Assembly: GCA_013202535.1 (NCBI GenBank)
Contig: JABMRP010000622.1
Location: 1-6,094, forward strand
Direction: 5' to 3'
DNA from: Planctomycetota bacterium
GTDB taxonomy: Bacteria > Planctomycetota > Planctomycetia > Pirellulales > Thermoguttaceae
Length of the DNA: 6,094 bases
Positions 1-5,666 of this stretch are shown here, piece by piece (the first letter of the stretch is position 1; the number at the start of each line of letters is the position of its first letter). A program made the position numbers and the translations under genes. Under the pieces are notes generated by a model. That model saw nothing but the letters and a program-made list of their open reading frames with translations. It was not told the origin of the DNA and made no database searches.

Positions 1-374
1 CTCTATCCACTATCGAACCTAGCGATTTTGGGCATCGGTTTCAACTCTTTTTGCCCGTTTTCTGGCAATTCGACCGTTCAAAAGCGAGCCTGGTTGGCCG
101 CCCATGACGAGCTGGCTCCTTATACTTCACCCAAACACCGCAGACTCCCTCTTAACGCCGGGCATGAGTGCCCGGGCTAAACGGCCAGCGTCGCCCTATC
201 ATTCGATCGGGGGGTACGTCACGGTAACGGCTGGTCTAATTACGACGGATCGGCTAGAATCCAGGTTCTCGCGTCGCCGTGCGATGGGCGTGGCGGCGTT
301 ATCGGCGTGGCATGGTCTCACATTGGGAGTGCGCGTCGGCCGTGCCCTCCATCGCCCCCCTACGAAAGCATAAG
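1..374. other. Intergenic stretch with no supported gene
   Basis: I see no convincing gene here. One frame is open from the window edge to a TAA at 178-180, but its translation has no recognisable motif or planctomycete-like composition, so it could at most be the tail of an unknown gene. A GC-rich hairpin is present: CCGGGCA at 158-164 pairs exactly with TGCCCGG at 169-175 around a TGAG loop. It has no following T run. A TAGAAT at 255-260 resembles a -10 box for the gene starting at 375, but the position 17 bases upstream (TGGTCT) is a poor -35, so I do not list it as a promoter. The first 60 bases are noticeably T-rich compared with the rest. Confidence 0.5.
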
Positions 375-698
375 ATGGCTCGCAAAATCTTAAACCGCAA
401 GGAGTTGCGCTCGGAAGCCGAGGCCGCCGAGCGGGCAGAAACCAAGGAAACCAAGGAAGCCAAGACCAAGAAGAAGACGGTCAAGAAGAAGAAGGCGGCC
501 CCTCGGAAAAGCCGAGCCAAGACACCCACCGAGGTGCGGCTGAAAGCTTTCTGGGGGGTGTTCAGTCAGTCGCTCAGACGCGTTGCCATTTTCGAGCACG
601 CCCAGCGCAAAGAGGCCGACAAGAAGGCCAAAGAGCTAACGGCCTCGCAGAAGACGCCCCATTTTGTCCAGTTGGTCAAGGAAGTCATCGAGGAGTAG
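375..698 (+). CDS. Lysine-rich small protein, conserved planctomycete type, function unknown
   Basis: A 107-residue protein of unknown function. It has three parts: an N-terminal MARKILNRKE segment (residues 1-10); a charged low-complexity linker (about 11-52) moving from Glu/Ala-rich to Lys-rich, with runs such as KKKTVKKKKAAPRK; and an ordered-looking C-terminal part (about 53-107) containing LKAFWGVFSQSLRRVAIFEH, a basic helix, and KTPHFVQLVKEV. I recall similar planctomycete proteins with variable acidic/basic linkers between a similar start and a similar 'HFVQ-VKE' tail, but could not search. The ATG at 375 is chosen over the in-frame ATG at 279 because MARKILNRKE looks like a genuine family start and the upstream codons encode an unrelated sequence. 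No good Shine-Dalgarno precedes it. There is no signal peptide or membrane segment, so it is probably cytoplasmic. The basic linker could bind nucleic acid, which is inference only. Confidence 0.8.
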   Translation: MARKILNRKELRSEAEAAERAETKETKEAKTKKKTVKKKKAAPRKSRAKTPTEVRLKAFWGVFSQSLRRVAIFEHAQRKEADKKAKELTASQKTPHFVQLVKEVIEE

Positions 699-822
699 TC
701 TCCTTCTTCCTGCGATGCTCCCATCGGCCTGTCGCGCGACGCTTCGGTGGGGGAGTATCATATCGCGGGAGTTTCTCCTATTTTCTCCACACCGTACGTC
801 AACCCTAACCGAGGCATCGATC

Positions 823-1542
823 ATGAAACGGTTCTGGATGGGGCGCATGTTACTGCCGGTCGTTCTGCTGGGTCTCGTAGCAGGTTGTGGTGGCGGAGGA
901 GACGACGAGACCGGCGGCGGCGAGGAAGGGCCCAACCAGCCCGCAGTGCTCGAAGTCGACGTCGAGAAACTGGCGTCCTTGGGAACTCCGCTCGGTCGGG
1001 CGTTGGACGAGGGACGTGTCGAGATCGCGCCGCCGAGCGACTGGGACGTTCCTCCCTCGCGAAGTGACAAGGCGCTGGCTTGGTTCAAGGAAGCCGGAGC
1101 CGACGTTCCCAGAATCTACGTCAAGGGTGCCGACTACGCGGGAGAAGTCACCGACGTCGGCAAAGATAATTTGGAGCAGTTCCGCGACGAAATGGCCAAG
1201 GCCGTCAAGGCCGACAAGAAACGCAAGGACGCCAGCCCGGTCCAGTCGGTGATCATAGGTACGTTTTACGGGATTCAGTACAAATCCCGCGTCAACTACA
1301 ACGATCGAATCCTCGACCGGCTCTTCGTCGTCACCGTCCAAGGAGGACGGGAGTATACCGTCGAGTTGTGGACTCCCCGAAGATCTCTGGACGACTATGA
1401 GAACCATGCCTACGCGGTGGCCGCCGGGCTGAAGTTCGTCAAGCCCGGGGATGACCCAGAGAAACCGGCCGCGGATGAGCCGAGCGAAAAGCCGGCGGAT
1501 CCCCCCGAGGAAAAGCCGGCCGACGAGAGTCCCCAGACGTAA
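823..1542 (+). CDS. Predicted lipoprotein of unknown function
   Basis: A 239-residue predicted lipoprotein. Residues 1-22 form a signal peptide (MKR start, hydrophobic LLPVVLLGLV core) ending in a lipobox V-A-G-C with the lipidated cysteine at 22. A flexible Gly/Asp/Glu segment follows (23-40). The globular part spans about 41-207 and includes a helix-prone PLGRALDEGRVEIAPPSDWD region, an IIGTFYGIQYKSRV strand pair, a LFVVTVQGGREYTVELWTP beta stretch and DDYENHAYAVAAGLKFV. This strand-rich end, with a closing helix, recalls PsbP/DcrB-like folds, but I cannot confirm that. The tail (208-239) is Pro/Glu-rich with EKPA at 213, 222 and 230. The ATG at 823 is preferred to the upstream in-frame one at 664 because it begins the signal peptide and has GAGG at 811-814, eight bases upstream. 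It lies 124 bases after the lysine-rich gene and converges with cutA. Confidence 0.85.
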   Translation: MKRFWMGRMLLPVVLLGLVAGCGGGGDDETGGGEEGPNQPAVLEVDVEKLASLGTPLGRALDEGRVEIAPPSDWDVPPSRSDKALAWFKEAGADVPRIYVKGADYAGEVTDVGKDNLEQFRDEMAKAVKADKKRKDASPVQSVIIGTFYGIQYKSRVNYNDRILDRLFVVTVQGGREYTVELWTPRRSLDDYENHAYAVAAGLKFVKPGDDPEKPAADEPSEKPADPPEEKPADESPQT

Positions 1543-1552
1543 GCCCCTCCCC

Positions 1553-1885
1553 TCACGTTGTATCGCGCAACTGATCGTCGAGCCATTGCAGGTAGCTGGG
1601 GCTGCCGGCAACGATCGCGACGGCGAGAATCTCCGGCTCGTCGTACGGATGCAACCGGCGGATCACCGCTTCGATCTCCGCATAGCGATCACCCCGGCTC
1701 TTGGCCGTGCATTGCCATTCCGGGCTCGTCTCGATCGCGCCCTTCCACCGATACGTGCTCTGGATCGGGCCGGATACCTGTACGCAAGCCGCCAACCGCT
1801 GCTCGACCAGCGCCCGGGCAATCGCCTCGGCATCGTCGGCCGTTTCCGTTGTGGTGATTACCTGAATGTAGTCGGTCATATTCAT
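1553..1885 (-). CDS. cutA: Divalent-cation tolerance protein CutA
   Basis: A 110-residue protein, the normal CutA length (about 100-115). CutA proteins are small trimeric ferredoxin-fold proteins linked to tolerance of copper and other divalent metals; their exact cellular role is still debated. Family hallmarks are visible in order: the first strand and TTTET (11-15), LVEQRLAACV (26-35) with the conserved Cys34, YRWKG (45-49) followed by E52, the HPYDEP motif (79-84), and YLQWL (98-102). The usual 'IKT' strand is changed to TAKS (60-63), a mild oddity. ATG codons at 1885 (residue 1) and 1879 (residue 3) are both possible starts, and neither has a strong Shine-Dalgarno. The gene ends 10 bases from the convergent lipoprotein gene, with no canonical terminator between them. 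The methyltransferase gene lies upstream on the same strand, but a 430-base gap makes a separate promoter likely. Confidence 0.95.
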   Translation of the reverse strand: MNMTDYIQVITTTETADDAEAIARALVEQRLAACVQVSGPIQSTYRWKGAIETSPEWQCTAKSRGDRYAEIEAVIRRLHPYDEPEILAVAIVAGSPSYLQWLDDQLRDTT

Positions 1886-1916
1886 GGATTGTCTCGGTCG
1901 GGTACGAGTCCGACAA

Positions 1917-1928
1917 GCGGTTAACCGC
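1917..1928. repeat. 12-base perfect palindrome upstream of cutA
   Basis: GCGGTTAACCGC is a perfect 12-base palindrome centred on TTAA. It lies 32 bases upstream of the cutA start and its end overlaps the outer arm of the larger inverted repeat by two bases. It could be an operator half-site pair or simply part of the repeat. I know of no regulator to assign to it. Confidence 0.45.
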
Positions 1929-2039
1929 CCGTTGAAATAGTAACCCGAAGCGTGAGCGAGGAAGATTAGAGGTCAAATTCCTCGCAATTCCAGTCCCTCG
2001 CTTACGCTTCGGGTTATGATTATGTGTTTTTCAACGGGC
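1927..2039. repeat. Nested inverted repeat, planctomycete TRSVSEG-type
   Basis: Two nested pairs of arms are visible. The outer pair is GCCCGTTGAAA (1927-1937) and TTTCAACGGGC (2029-2039), exact over 11 bases. The inner pair is 1941-1961 (starting TAACCCGAAGCGTGAGCG) and 1996-2016, matching over 21 bases with one mismatch, around a 34-base centre. The gaps between inner and outer arms are unequal (3 bases on the left, 12 on the right). Read on the minus strand, the right arm gives the peptide ITRSVSEG, which I recognise as a recurring string in spurious planctomycete proteins, so these are likely copies of a dispersed repeat rather than a gene. The element could fold as RNA and affect transcription toward cutA. 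Whether it is mobile or an attachment site is unknown. Confidence 0.75.
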
Positions 2040-2315
2040 TGCTGGCCGCCTGGCAATTCACAACATACGGTATTACCCGCCGGAAGCAAGGGCGTCACGC
2101 CCGGGCGCACCCCCCCGCAGATCTGCCAAAATCGCGTCTTCGCTACTGATTTTGTGCTATACTTATGCGGGGGAAGGCTACCCCCGGCGTTCAGGTTTGC
2201 CGCATTTGGTTGTCGAACTTGAACTTGGAGATCGGGAACAGCCCTTGATCGTGCAACCGCATCATCGGGCCTGGTAGGGTTCCAGTGCCCTTGGCCCGCC
2301 GGTCCCGGTGGTGCA

Positions 2316-3317
2316 CTATCCCGGTTTTCCGGCCACGACGACGGAGTGCATGCCCTCCGACTCGACGGCCAGTGCCGCCTGCTCGAAGCCGGCCGACTGG
2401 AGATCCTCGGCCAGTTCGTCCAGCGTAAAAGTGGTGCCCGACGGCGTGTTGACCAACATGTTGATGGCAAACAGGGCGCCGTCGACCGGCTTGGTACCGC
2501 AGGGTGCCATGACGACGTCGCGGATGGCGATCCGCCCACCCGGCACCAGGGCCCGATACACTTTGGCGAAAAGCTCGCGGTTGGCCGTCCGGTCGTGTTG
2601 ATGCACGATGGCGCTGACCCAGGCGAGATCGGCTCCTCGGGGTAGCTCATCGCGGTAGAAATCTCCGGCGGCCAGTTCGACGCGGTCGGCAAATTCGCCG
2701 CCGGCGAGCCGCTCCTGCGCCTGCTTCACCGCGTCGGGCAAGTCGAACAGCGTCGCCCGAGCCGTCGGCATGGTTCGCAAGAACGCCATCGTCCAGGTCC
2801 CCGACGCGCCGCCCACGTCCAATAGGTGCGTAAACTCCAGCGGCCCGAGCCGGGCAATCAGGTCGTCGGCCACGGAAACGGAAACCGTGTGCATGGCCGC
2901 GACGAACGCCTCCCGATCGGCCGCGGGACCGCGAATGCTGGCGACCTTCGGCCCGGGGATTCCCGCCTTGGTAATCCACGCCAATTGGACCCAACCGCGG
3001 AGGATATTCATCCGGTGGAAGACCATCGGCAGGATGCTCGTGGGGCTCCGCGCGGAGAGCCAGGGGATCGACTCGGGCGGCACCGCGTAGTGCCGGCCGT
3101 TTTTTTCGAGCAGTTCCAGCGCGACCAGGGCGTCCAACAGCATGGGCGTTGCCCGGGCGTCGGTGCATAGCTTCTCGGCCACCTGATCGGCGGTCAAGGG
3201 CTCGGAAGCCAGTAGCGTGAATACATCGAGTTCCGCGGCCGCCGCAAACACGCAGGGCGCCATGAAACCGGTCATCTTTTCCAGAAGCCGGTCGCCGCCG
3301 GCCGTTTCTTCGGACAT
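2316..3317 (-). CDS. SAM-dependent O-methyltransferase, family 2 type
   Basis: A 333-residue protein resembling the acetylserotonin/hydroxyneurosporene O-methyltransferase family (Methyltransf_2). The N-terminal part (about 10-90) is a helical, winged-helix-like dimerisation domain: helices around FAAAAELDVFTLLASEPLTADQVAE, then a segment ending in ALELLEKNGRHYAVP. The Rossmann catalytic domain follows, with SAM motif I LLDVGGASG (165-173), an acidic residue in LFDLP (D192), GDFY (218-221), a His at 239 in AIVHQHD at the place of the family's catalytic base, and VPGGRIAIRDVVM (258-270). The length is typical of the family. The substrate cannot be told from sequence; members methylate hydroxyls of small aromatic or polyketide-like molecules. 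The start is supported by an excellent AGAAGGA Shine-Dalgarno (3325-3331) seven bases upstream. The zinc-ribbon gene lies 97 bases upstream on the same strand and may share its transcript. Confidence 0.92.
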   Translation of the reverse strand: MSEETAGGDRLLEKMTGFMAPCVFAAAAELDVFTLLASEPLTADQVAEKLCTDARATPMLLDALVALELLEKNGRHYAVPPESIPWLSARSPTSILPMVFHRMNILRGWVQLAWITKAGIPGPKVASIRGPAADREAFVAAMHTVSVSVADDLIARLGPLEFTHLLDVGGASGTWTMAFLRTMPTARATLFDLPDAVKQAQERLAGGEFADRVELAAGDFYRDELPRGADLAWVSAIVHQHDRTANRELFAKVYRALVPGGRIAIRDVVMAPCGTKPVDGALFAINMLVNTPSGTTFTLDELAEDLQSAGFEQAALAVESEGMHSVVVAGKPG

Positions 3318-3414
3318 GAGTCGATCCTTCTTTTGTTTTGTCAGGAAACCTCGTCGAAAGAGCTACCAGGGAAAATCCCAGAGCAAAGTCCACACCACCT
3401 CGTCGCCTCCACTG

Positions 3415-3600
3415 CTATCGCCGGGAAGCGAATCGGGTGGCCTCGTCCATCAGTTCCTTGGGAGGCTTCCCACGGGTTCGCTTGATGGCCTCCACGCGCT
3501 GACGACCGGCCAGCACGCCGTGGCACTGCCCGCACCGTTGCACGGACATTCCCTCGTAAGCAACTCGCTCCAACGGGACCGAACAGACGGGGCACTTCAT
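3415..3600 (-). CDS. Short zinc-ribbon (TFIIB-type) protein
   Basis: A 61-residue protein carrying a four-cysteine zinc ribbon: CPVC at 3-6 and CGQC at 23-26, followed by HGVLAGRQRVEAIKR. This matches the zf-TFIIB pattern CPxC...L..v...G..v..C..C.G. The C-terminal part (about 36-61) is basic and helical. Function is unknown; such proteins are thought to bind zinc and perhaps nucleic acid or protein. Start choice: adjacent ATG codons lie at 3603 and 3600. GGAG (3608-3611 on the minus strand) is four bases from the first and seven from the second, so I prefer 3600. A longer reading from 3675 adds an implausible leader. I recall planctomycete relatives with a second CxxC pair about 30-50 residues further on. 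Here the frame stops at 3415, and a CGLC-SGIF stretch occurs downstream in another frame (3371-3394), so the gene may be truncated. Confidence 0.8.
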   Translation of the reverse strand: MKCPVCSVPLERVAYEGMSVQRCGQCHGVLAGRQRVEAIKRTRGKPPKELMDEATRFASRR

Positions 3601-3646
3601 CATAGTTCTCCACGGAGAAACACGCTCACCGGCCGGCAGCGGCGCC

Positions 3647-3675
3647 ATTATTGCGCCGTCGGCCAATCCACGCAA
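3647..3675 (-). promoter_or_regulatory. Candidate sigma70-type promoter for the zinc-ribbon/methyltransferase pair
   Basis: On the minus strand, TTGCGT (3670-3675) and AATAAT (3647-3652) are separated by 17 bases. The -10 matches the consensus at five of six positions and the -35 at three. It lies about 45 bases upstream of the zinc-ribbon start. The -10 is flanked by a short dyad, CGGCGC (3640-3645) and GCGCCG (3653-3658), which could be an operator. This is a motif match only. Confidence 0.4.
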
Positions 3676-3733
3676 GAAGCTTCGGAAAGAAACGTGCCTT
3701 TCGATCTTTCACGCCGGAGGCACGGAAATGGCG

Positions 3734-3762
3734 GGAATAAACCGCGTCCCGGCGGTGTCTCA
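3734..3762 (+). promoter_or_regulatory. Candidate ECF-sigma-type promoter for the vWA gene
   Basis: GGAATA (3734-3739, within GGGAATAAACC) and GTCTCA (3757-3762) are spaced by 17 bases. This resembles ECF sigma promoters, which have a GGAA-type -35 and a GTCT/TCTNA-type -10. The spacer holds an inverted repeat ACCGC/GCGGT (3741-3745 and 3752-3756), and just upstream CGTGCCT (3693-3699) pairs with AGGCACG (3718-3724). The predicted leader to the vWA ATG at 3930 would be about 160 bases. YfbK-type genes are often found near ECF sigma factor genes, which makes this plausible, but no sigma factor gene lies in this window. Confidence 0.4.
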
Positions 3763-3929
3763 GTGAATGGACAGCACAAACACCGGCTCTCCTCGGAACA
3801 CTGGGAAGCTCCTCTCCTCTCCGGCTTCCGCCCGCGTACCGTAGCGATCTCGTTGCGGCGAGACGGCTATTGCACGGCGAGCACGTCTGACAGTTCCTTA
3901 CCACCCATTTTCCACGGAGGAAGTGCGCA

Positions 3930-5507
3930 ATGAGATATCTGATAGCCGTACTATCGGCCATGAGTATCACGTCGCTCGGCTGTGGTGGCGGTGGCGGCGA
4001 CGGCCATATGGCTAAGACCGGGATAGGCGACCGGGGCAAGGCGCCGGGGGCGATGGCCCAAGAGAACATATCGCCCGACGGCGAGTTCAACACCGAGCAG
4101 TACGACCGTATCGCCGAGAATCCGTTTCAGTTGGCCCGGCAGAATCCTCTTTCGACCTTCTCCATCGACGTCGACACGGCCTCGTACTCCAATGTGCGAC
4201 GGTACCTGACCAGCGGCTCGCTGCCGCCGGCCGACGCGGTGCGGATCGAGGAACTCGTAAACTACTTCAGCTACGACTACGCACCGCCGGAAGGCGACGT
4301 GCCGTTTGCCACCCACGTCGAGGTGGGTGCCTGCCCCTGGAACGCCGAGCACCGAATTGCCCAGATCGGGCTCAAAGGCAGGGAGATCCCCCAAGAAGAG
4401 CGAGGCCCGGCCAATCTGGTCTTTCTGCTCGACGTCTCTGGATCGATGGGCGACCAGAACAAGCTGCCGTTGCTGCAATCGGCCATGAGTATGCTCGTGA
4501 CGCATCTCGGCCCGGCGGATCGCGTGGGGATCGTCGTCTACGCGGGCCGCTCGGGGCTGGTGCTGCCGTCGACCGCCTGTGACGACAAGGCAACCATTCT
4601 CGCCGCGCTGGATCGTCTGCAAGCCGGCGGTTCGACCAACGGCGGCGAAGGTATCGAACTGGCCTACGCCATTGCCCGGGAACATTTCGACCCCCGTGGC
4701 ATCAACCGCGTGATCCTCTGCACCGACGGCGATTTCAACGTCGGCGTGACCCACCGCGGCGGACTGACCCGGCTGATCGAAGAAAAGGCCACCAGCGGCA
4801 TCTTCCTCACCGTGCTGGGATTCGGCCGGGGGAATCTCAAGGACGCCACGATGGAGGAACTGGCCGACCGGGGCAACGGCAACTATGCCTACATCGACTC
4901 GATCACCGAAGCGCGCAAAGTGCTCGTCGAGGAGATGGGCGGCACCCTGGTCACGATCGCCAAGGACGTGAAGATCCAGGTCGAGTTTAACCCGGCCCTC
5001 GTCGGCGCCTATCGGTTGATCGGATACGAGAACCGCTTGCTCCGCAACGAGGATTTCAAGGACGACACCAAAGACGCCGGCGAGATCGGAGCCGGGCACA
5101 CGGTGACCGCCCTGTACGAGTTGGTGCCCGCGGGCAAGGAAGGCGATTTGCCGGACGTCGACCCGCTGAAGTACCAACAACCGTCCACCCCCAGCGCGGC
5201 ATCGGTGGGTGACGAAATCCTCACCGTGAAACTTCGCTACAAGTTGCCGGCGGCCGACACCAGCAGCGAGTTGGTGCTGGCCGTGTCGGACCCGGGCCTG
5301 GCGCTGGCCGAGGCGTCGGGCGATTTCCGATTCGCCGCTTCGGTGGCCGGTTTCGGCATGTTGCTCCGCGACTCCCGGTATCAGGGTGACGCCGACTTCG
5401 AGACCATCGTCGAGCTGGCCCAATCCGGCCGCGGCGACGACTCCGGCGGATATCGGACCGAGTTCATCCAACTGGCCAAACTGGCCGCCGCGCTGGCACG
5501 CAAGTAG
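3930..5507 (+). CDS. YfbK-type von Willebrand factor A lipoprotein
   Basis: A 525-residue protein of the YfbK family, with its usual three parts. Residues 1-18 are a signal peptide ending in S-L-G-C; Ser at -3 is atypical for a lipobox, but the Gly-rich stretch after Cys18 fits a lipoprotein. The N-terminal vWF_N-type domain (about 52-145) includes NPLSTFSIDVDTASYSNVRR and IEELVNYFSYDY. The vWA domain (about 161-335) has a complete metal-ion-dependent adhesion site: DVSGS (168-172), Thr236 in GGSTNGG, and Asp266 in CTDGD. The C-terminal DUF3520-type domain (about 345-523) includes VEFNP, RLIGYENR, LRYKLP and FRFAASVAGFGMLLR. It probably acts at the cell envelope in metal-dependent protein contacts, with the exact role unknown. 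The start is fixed by GGAGG (3916-3920), nine bases before the ATG. It is read divergently from the zinc-ribbon gene. Confidence 0.95.
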   Translation: MRYLIAVLSAMSITSLGCGGGGGDGHMAKTGIGDRGKAPGAMAQENISPDGEFNTEQYDRIAENPFQLARQNPLSTFSIDVDTASYSNVRRYLTSGSLPPADAVRIEELVNYFSYDYAPPEGDVPFATHVEVGACPWNAEHRIAQIGLKGREIPQEERGPANLVFLLDVSGSMGDQNKLPLLQSAMSMLVTHLGPADRVGIVVYAGRSGLVLPSTACDDKATILAALDRLQAGGSTNGGEGIELAYAIAREHFDPRGINRVILCTDGDFNVGVTHRGGLTRLIEEKATSGIFLTVLGFGRGNLKDATMEELADRGNGNYAYIDSITEARKVLVEEMGGTLVTIAKDVKIQVEFNPALVGAYRLIGYENRLLRNEDFKDDTKDAGEIGAGHTVTALYELVPAGKEGDLPDVDPLKYQQPSTPSAASVGDEILTVKLRYKLPAADTSSELVLAVSDPGLALAEASGDFRFAASVAGFGMLLRDSRYQGDADFETIVELAQSGRGDDSGGYRTEFIQLAKLAAALARK

Positions 5508-5527
5508 CTTGGGCCGTCGCACGCAAA

Positions 5528-5564
5528 GGGGCAGGTGTCTGGCAGATGGCCGGGCACCTGCCCC
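5528..5564 (+). terminator. Strong hairpin after the vWA gene, possible terminator
   Basis: GGGGCAGGTG (5528-5537) pairs exactly with CACCTGCCCC (5555-5564). Pairing continues inward to 5543/5549, with two G-U pairs, giving a 16-bp stem and a five-base AGATG loop. It lies 20 bases after the vWA stop. No U tract follows, so it is not a standard intrinsic terminator; it may stabilise the mRNA 3' end or be a palindromic repeat. The two wobble pairs form only in plus-strand RNA and would be A-C mismatches on the other strand, which favours a role in the vWA transcript. Confidence 0.5.
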
Positions 5565-5596
5565 GCGACGTTGGCCTAAGCAATTTCCGGCAAAGT

Positions 5597-5625
5597 TTGC
5601 GGCACGGCCCGATGTGCGATACAAT
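5597..5625 (+). promoter_or_regulatory. Candidate sigma70-type promoter for the oxidoreductase gene
   Basis: TTGCGG (5597-5602) and TACAAT (5620-5625) are 17 bases apart, and the -10 is 41 bases before the ATG at 5667. The -10 matches five of six consensus positions. The element overlaps a strong dyad (5604-5641), so either regulation by an operator or a competing hairpin reading is possible. Confidence 0.45.
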
Positions 5626-5641
5626 CGCGCCATCGGGCCGT
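5604..5641. repeat. Dyad overlapping the -10 region (operator or hairpin)
   Basis: ACGGCCCGATG (5604-5614) is an exact inverted repeat of CATCGGGCCGT (5631-5641). Inside it, GCGAT (5616-5620) pairs with ATCGC (5624-5628) around ACA. The arms enclose the predicted -10 TACAAT. The right arm is followed by TTTCTCGTTT, so as plus-strand RNA it could also act as an imperfect intrinsic terminator for vWA read-through. The sequence alone does not decide between these roles. Confidence 0.6.
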
Positions 5642-5666
5642 TTCTCGTTTCGCACGGAAAGGAACC

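Larger units (their letters stand above)
1886..2315. other. 430-base intergenic region with repeats
   Basis: This gap lies between the methyltransferase stop and the cutA start, both on the minus strand. It holds a 12-base palindrome (1917-1928) and a nested inverted repeat (1927-2039), listed separately. Further on, TGCTATACT at 2155-2163 looks like an extended -10 element on the plus strand, but has no good -35. It is followed by a small hairpin with CGGGGG at 2168-2173 against CCCCCG at 2181-2186. A possible weak hairpin (CGGGCC at 2266-2271 with GGCCCG at 2293-2298) lies just beyond the methyltransferase stop, without a U tract. Open frames here are accidental: they have no ribosome binding site, and one runs from the repeat into the methyltransferase in the wrong frame. 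Confidence 0.6.

Noticed and set aside
1..180. An open frame from the window edge to TAA at 178-180 that might be the tail of an upstream gene
   Set aside because: The translation has no motif, and the T-rich composition resembles intergenic DNA. It cannot be supported without upstream sequence.
104..373. An 89-codon plus-strand frame just before the lysine-rich gene
   Set aside because: No ribosome binding site, no recognisable domain, and Arg/Ser/Thr-rich composition typical of chance frames in GC-rich DNA.
850..1611. A 253-codon minus-strand frame across the lipoprotein gene and the cutA 3' end
   Set aside because: It is the antisense shadow of a lipoprotein gene with a clear signal peptide and lipobox, and it would also overlap the end of cutA.
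1973..2692. A 239-codon minus-strand frame starting inside the methyltransferase and ending in the repeat, containing TRSVSEG
   Set aside because: It crosses the methyltransferase in the wrong frame and then untranslated repeat sequence. TRSVSEG is the translation of the repeat, not evidence of a protein.
3767..3844. A possible 25-codon leader peptide in the vWA 5' region
   Set aside because: Its ATG lies five bases after the predicted -10, leaving no room for a ribosome binding site, and the peptide has no attenuator-like feature.
3217..3933. A 238-codon plus-strand frame running over the zinc-ribbon gene and into the vWA start
   Set aside because: It is antisense to the methyltransferase and zinc-ribbon genes, has no motif or ribosome binding site, and its composition is Ser/Arg-rich noise.
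3951..5633. A 560-residue open frame on the minus strand, longer than the vWA gene it overlaps
   Set aside because: It is antisense to a gene with clear vWA and YfbK-type domains, shows no recognisable motif, and has the low-complexity His/Arg/Gly/Val composition expected from the complement of GC-rich coding DNA.
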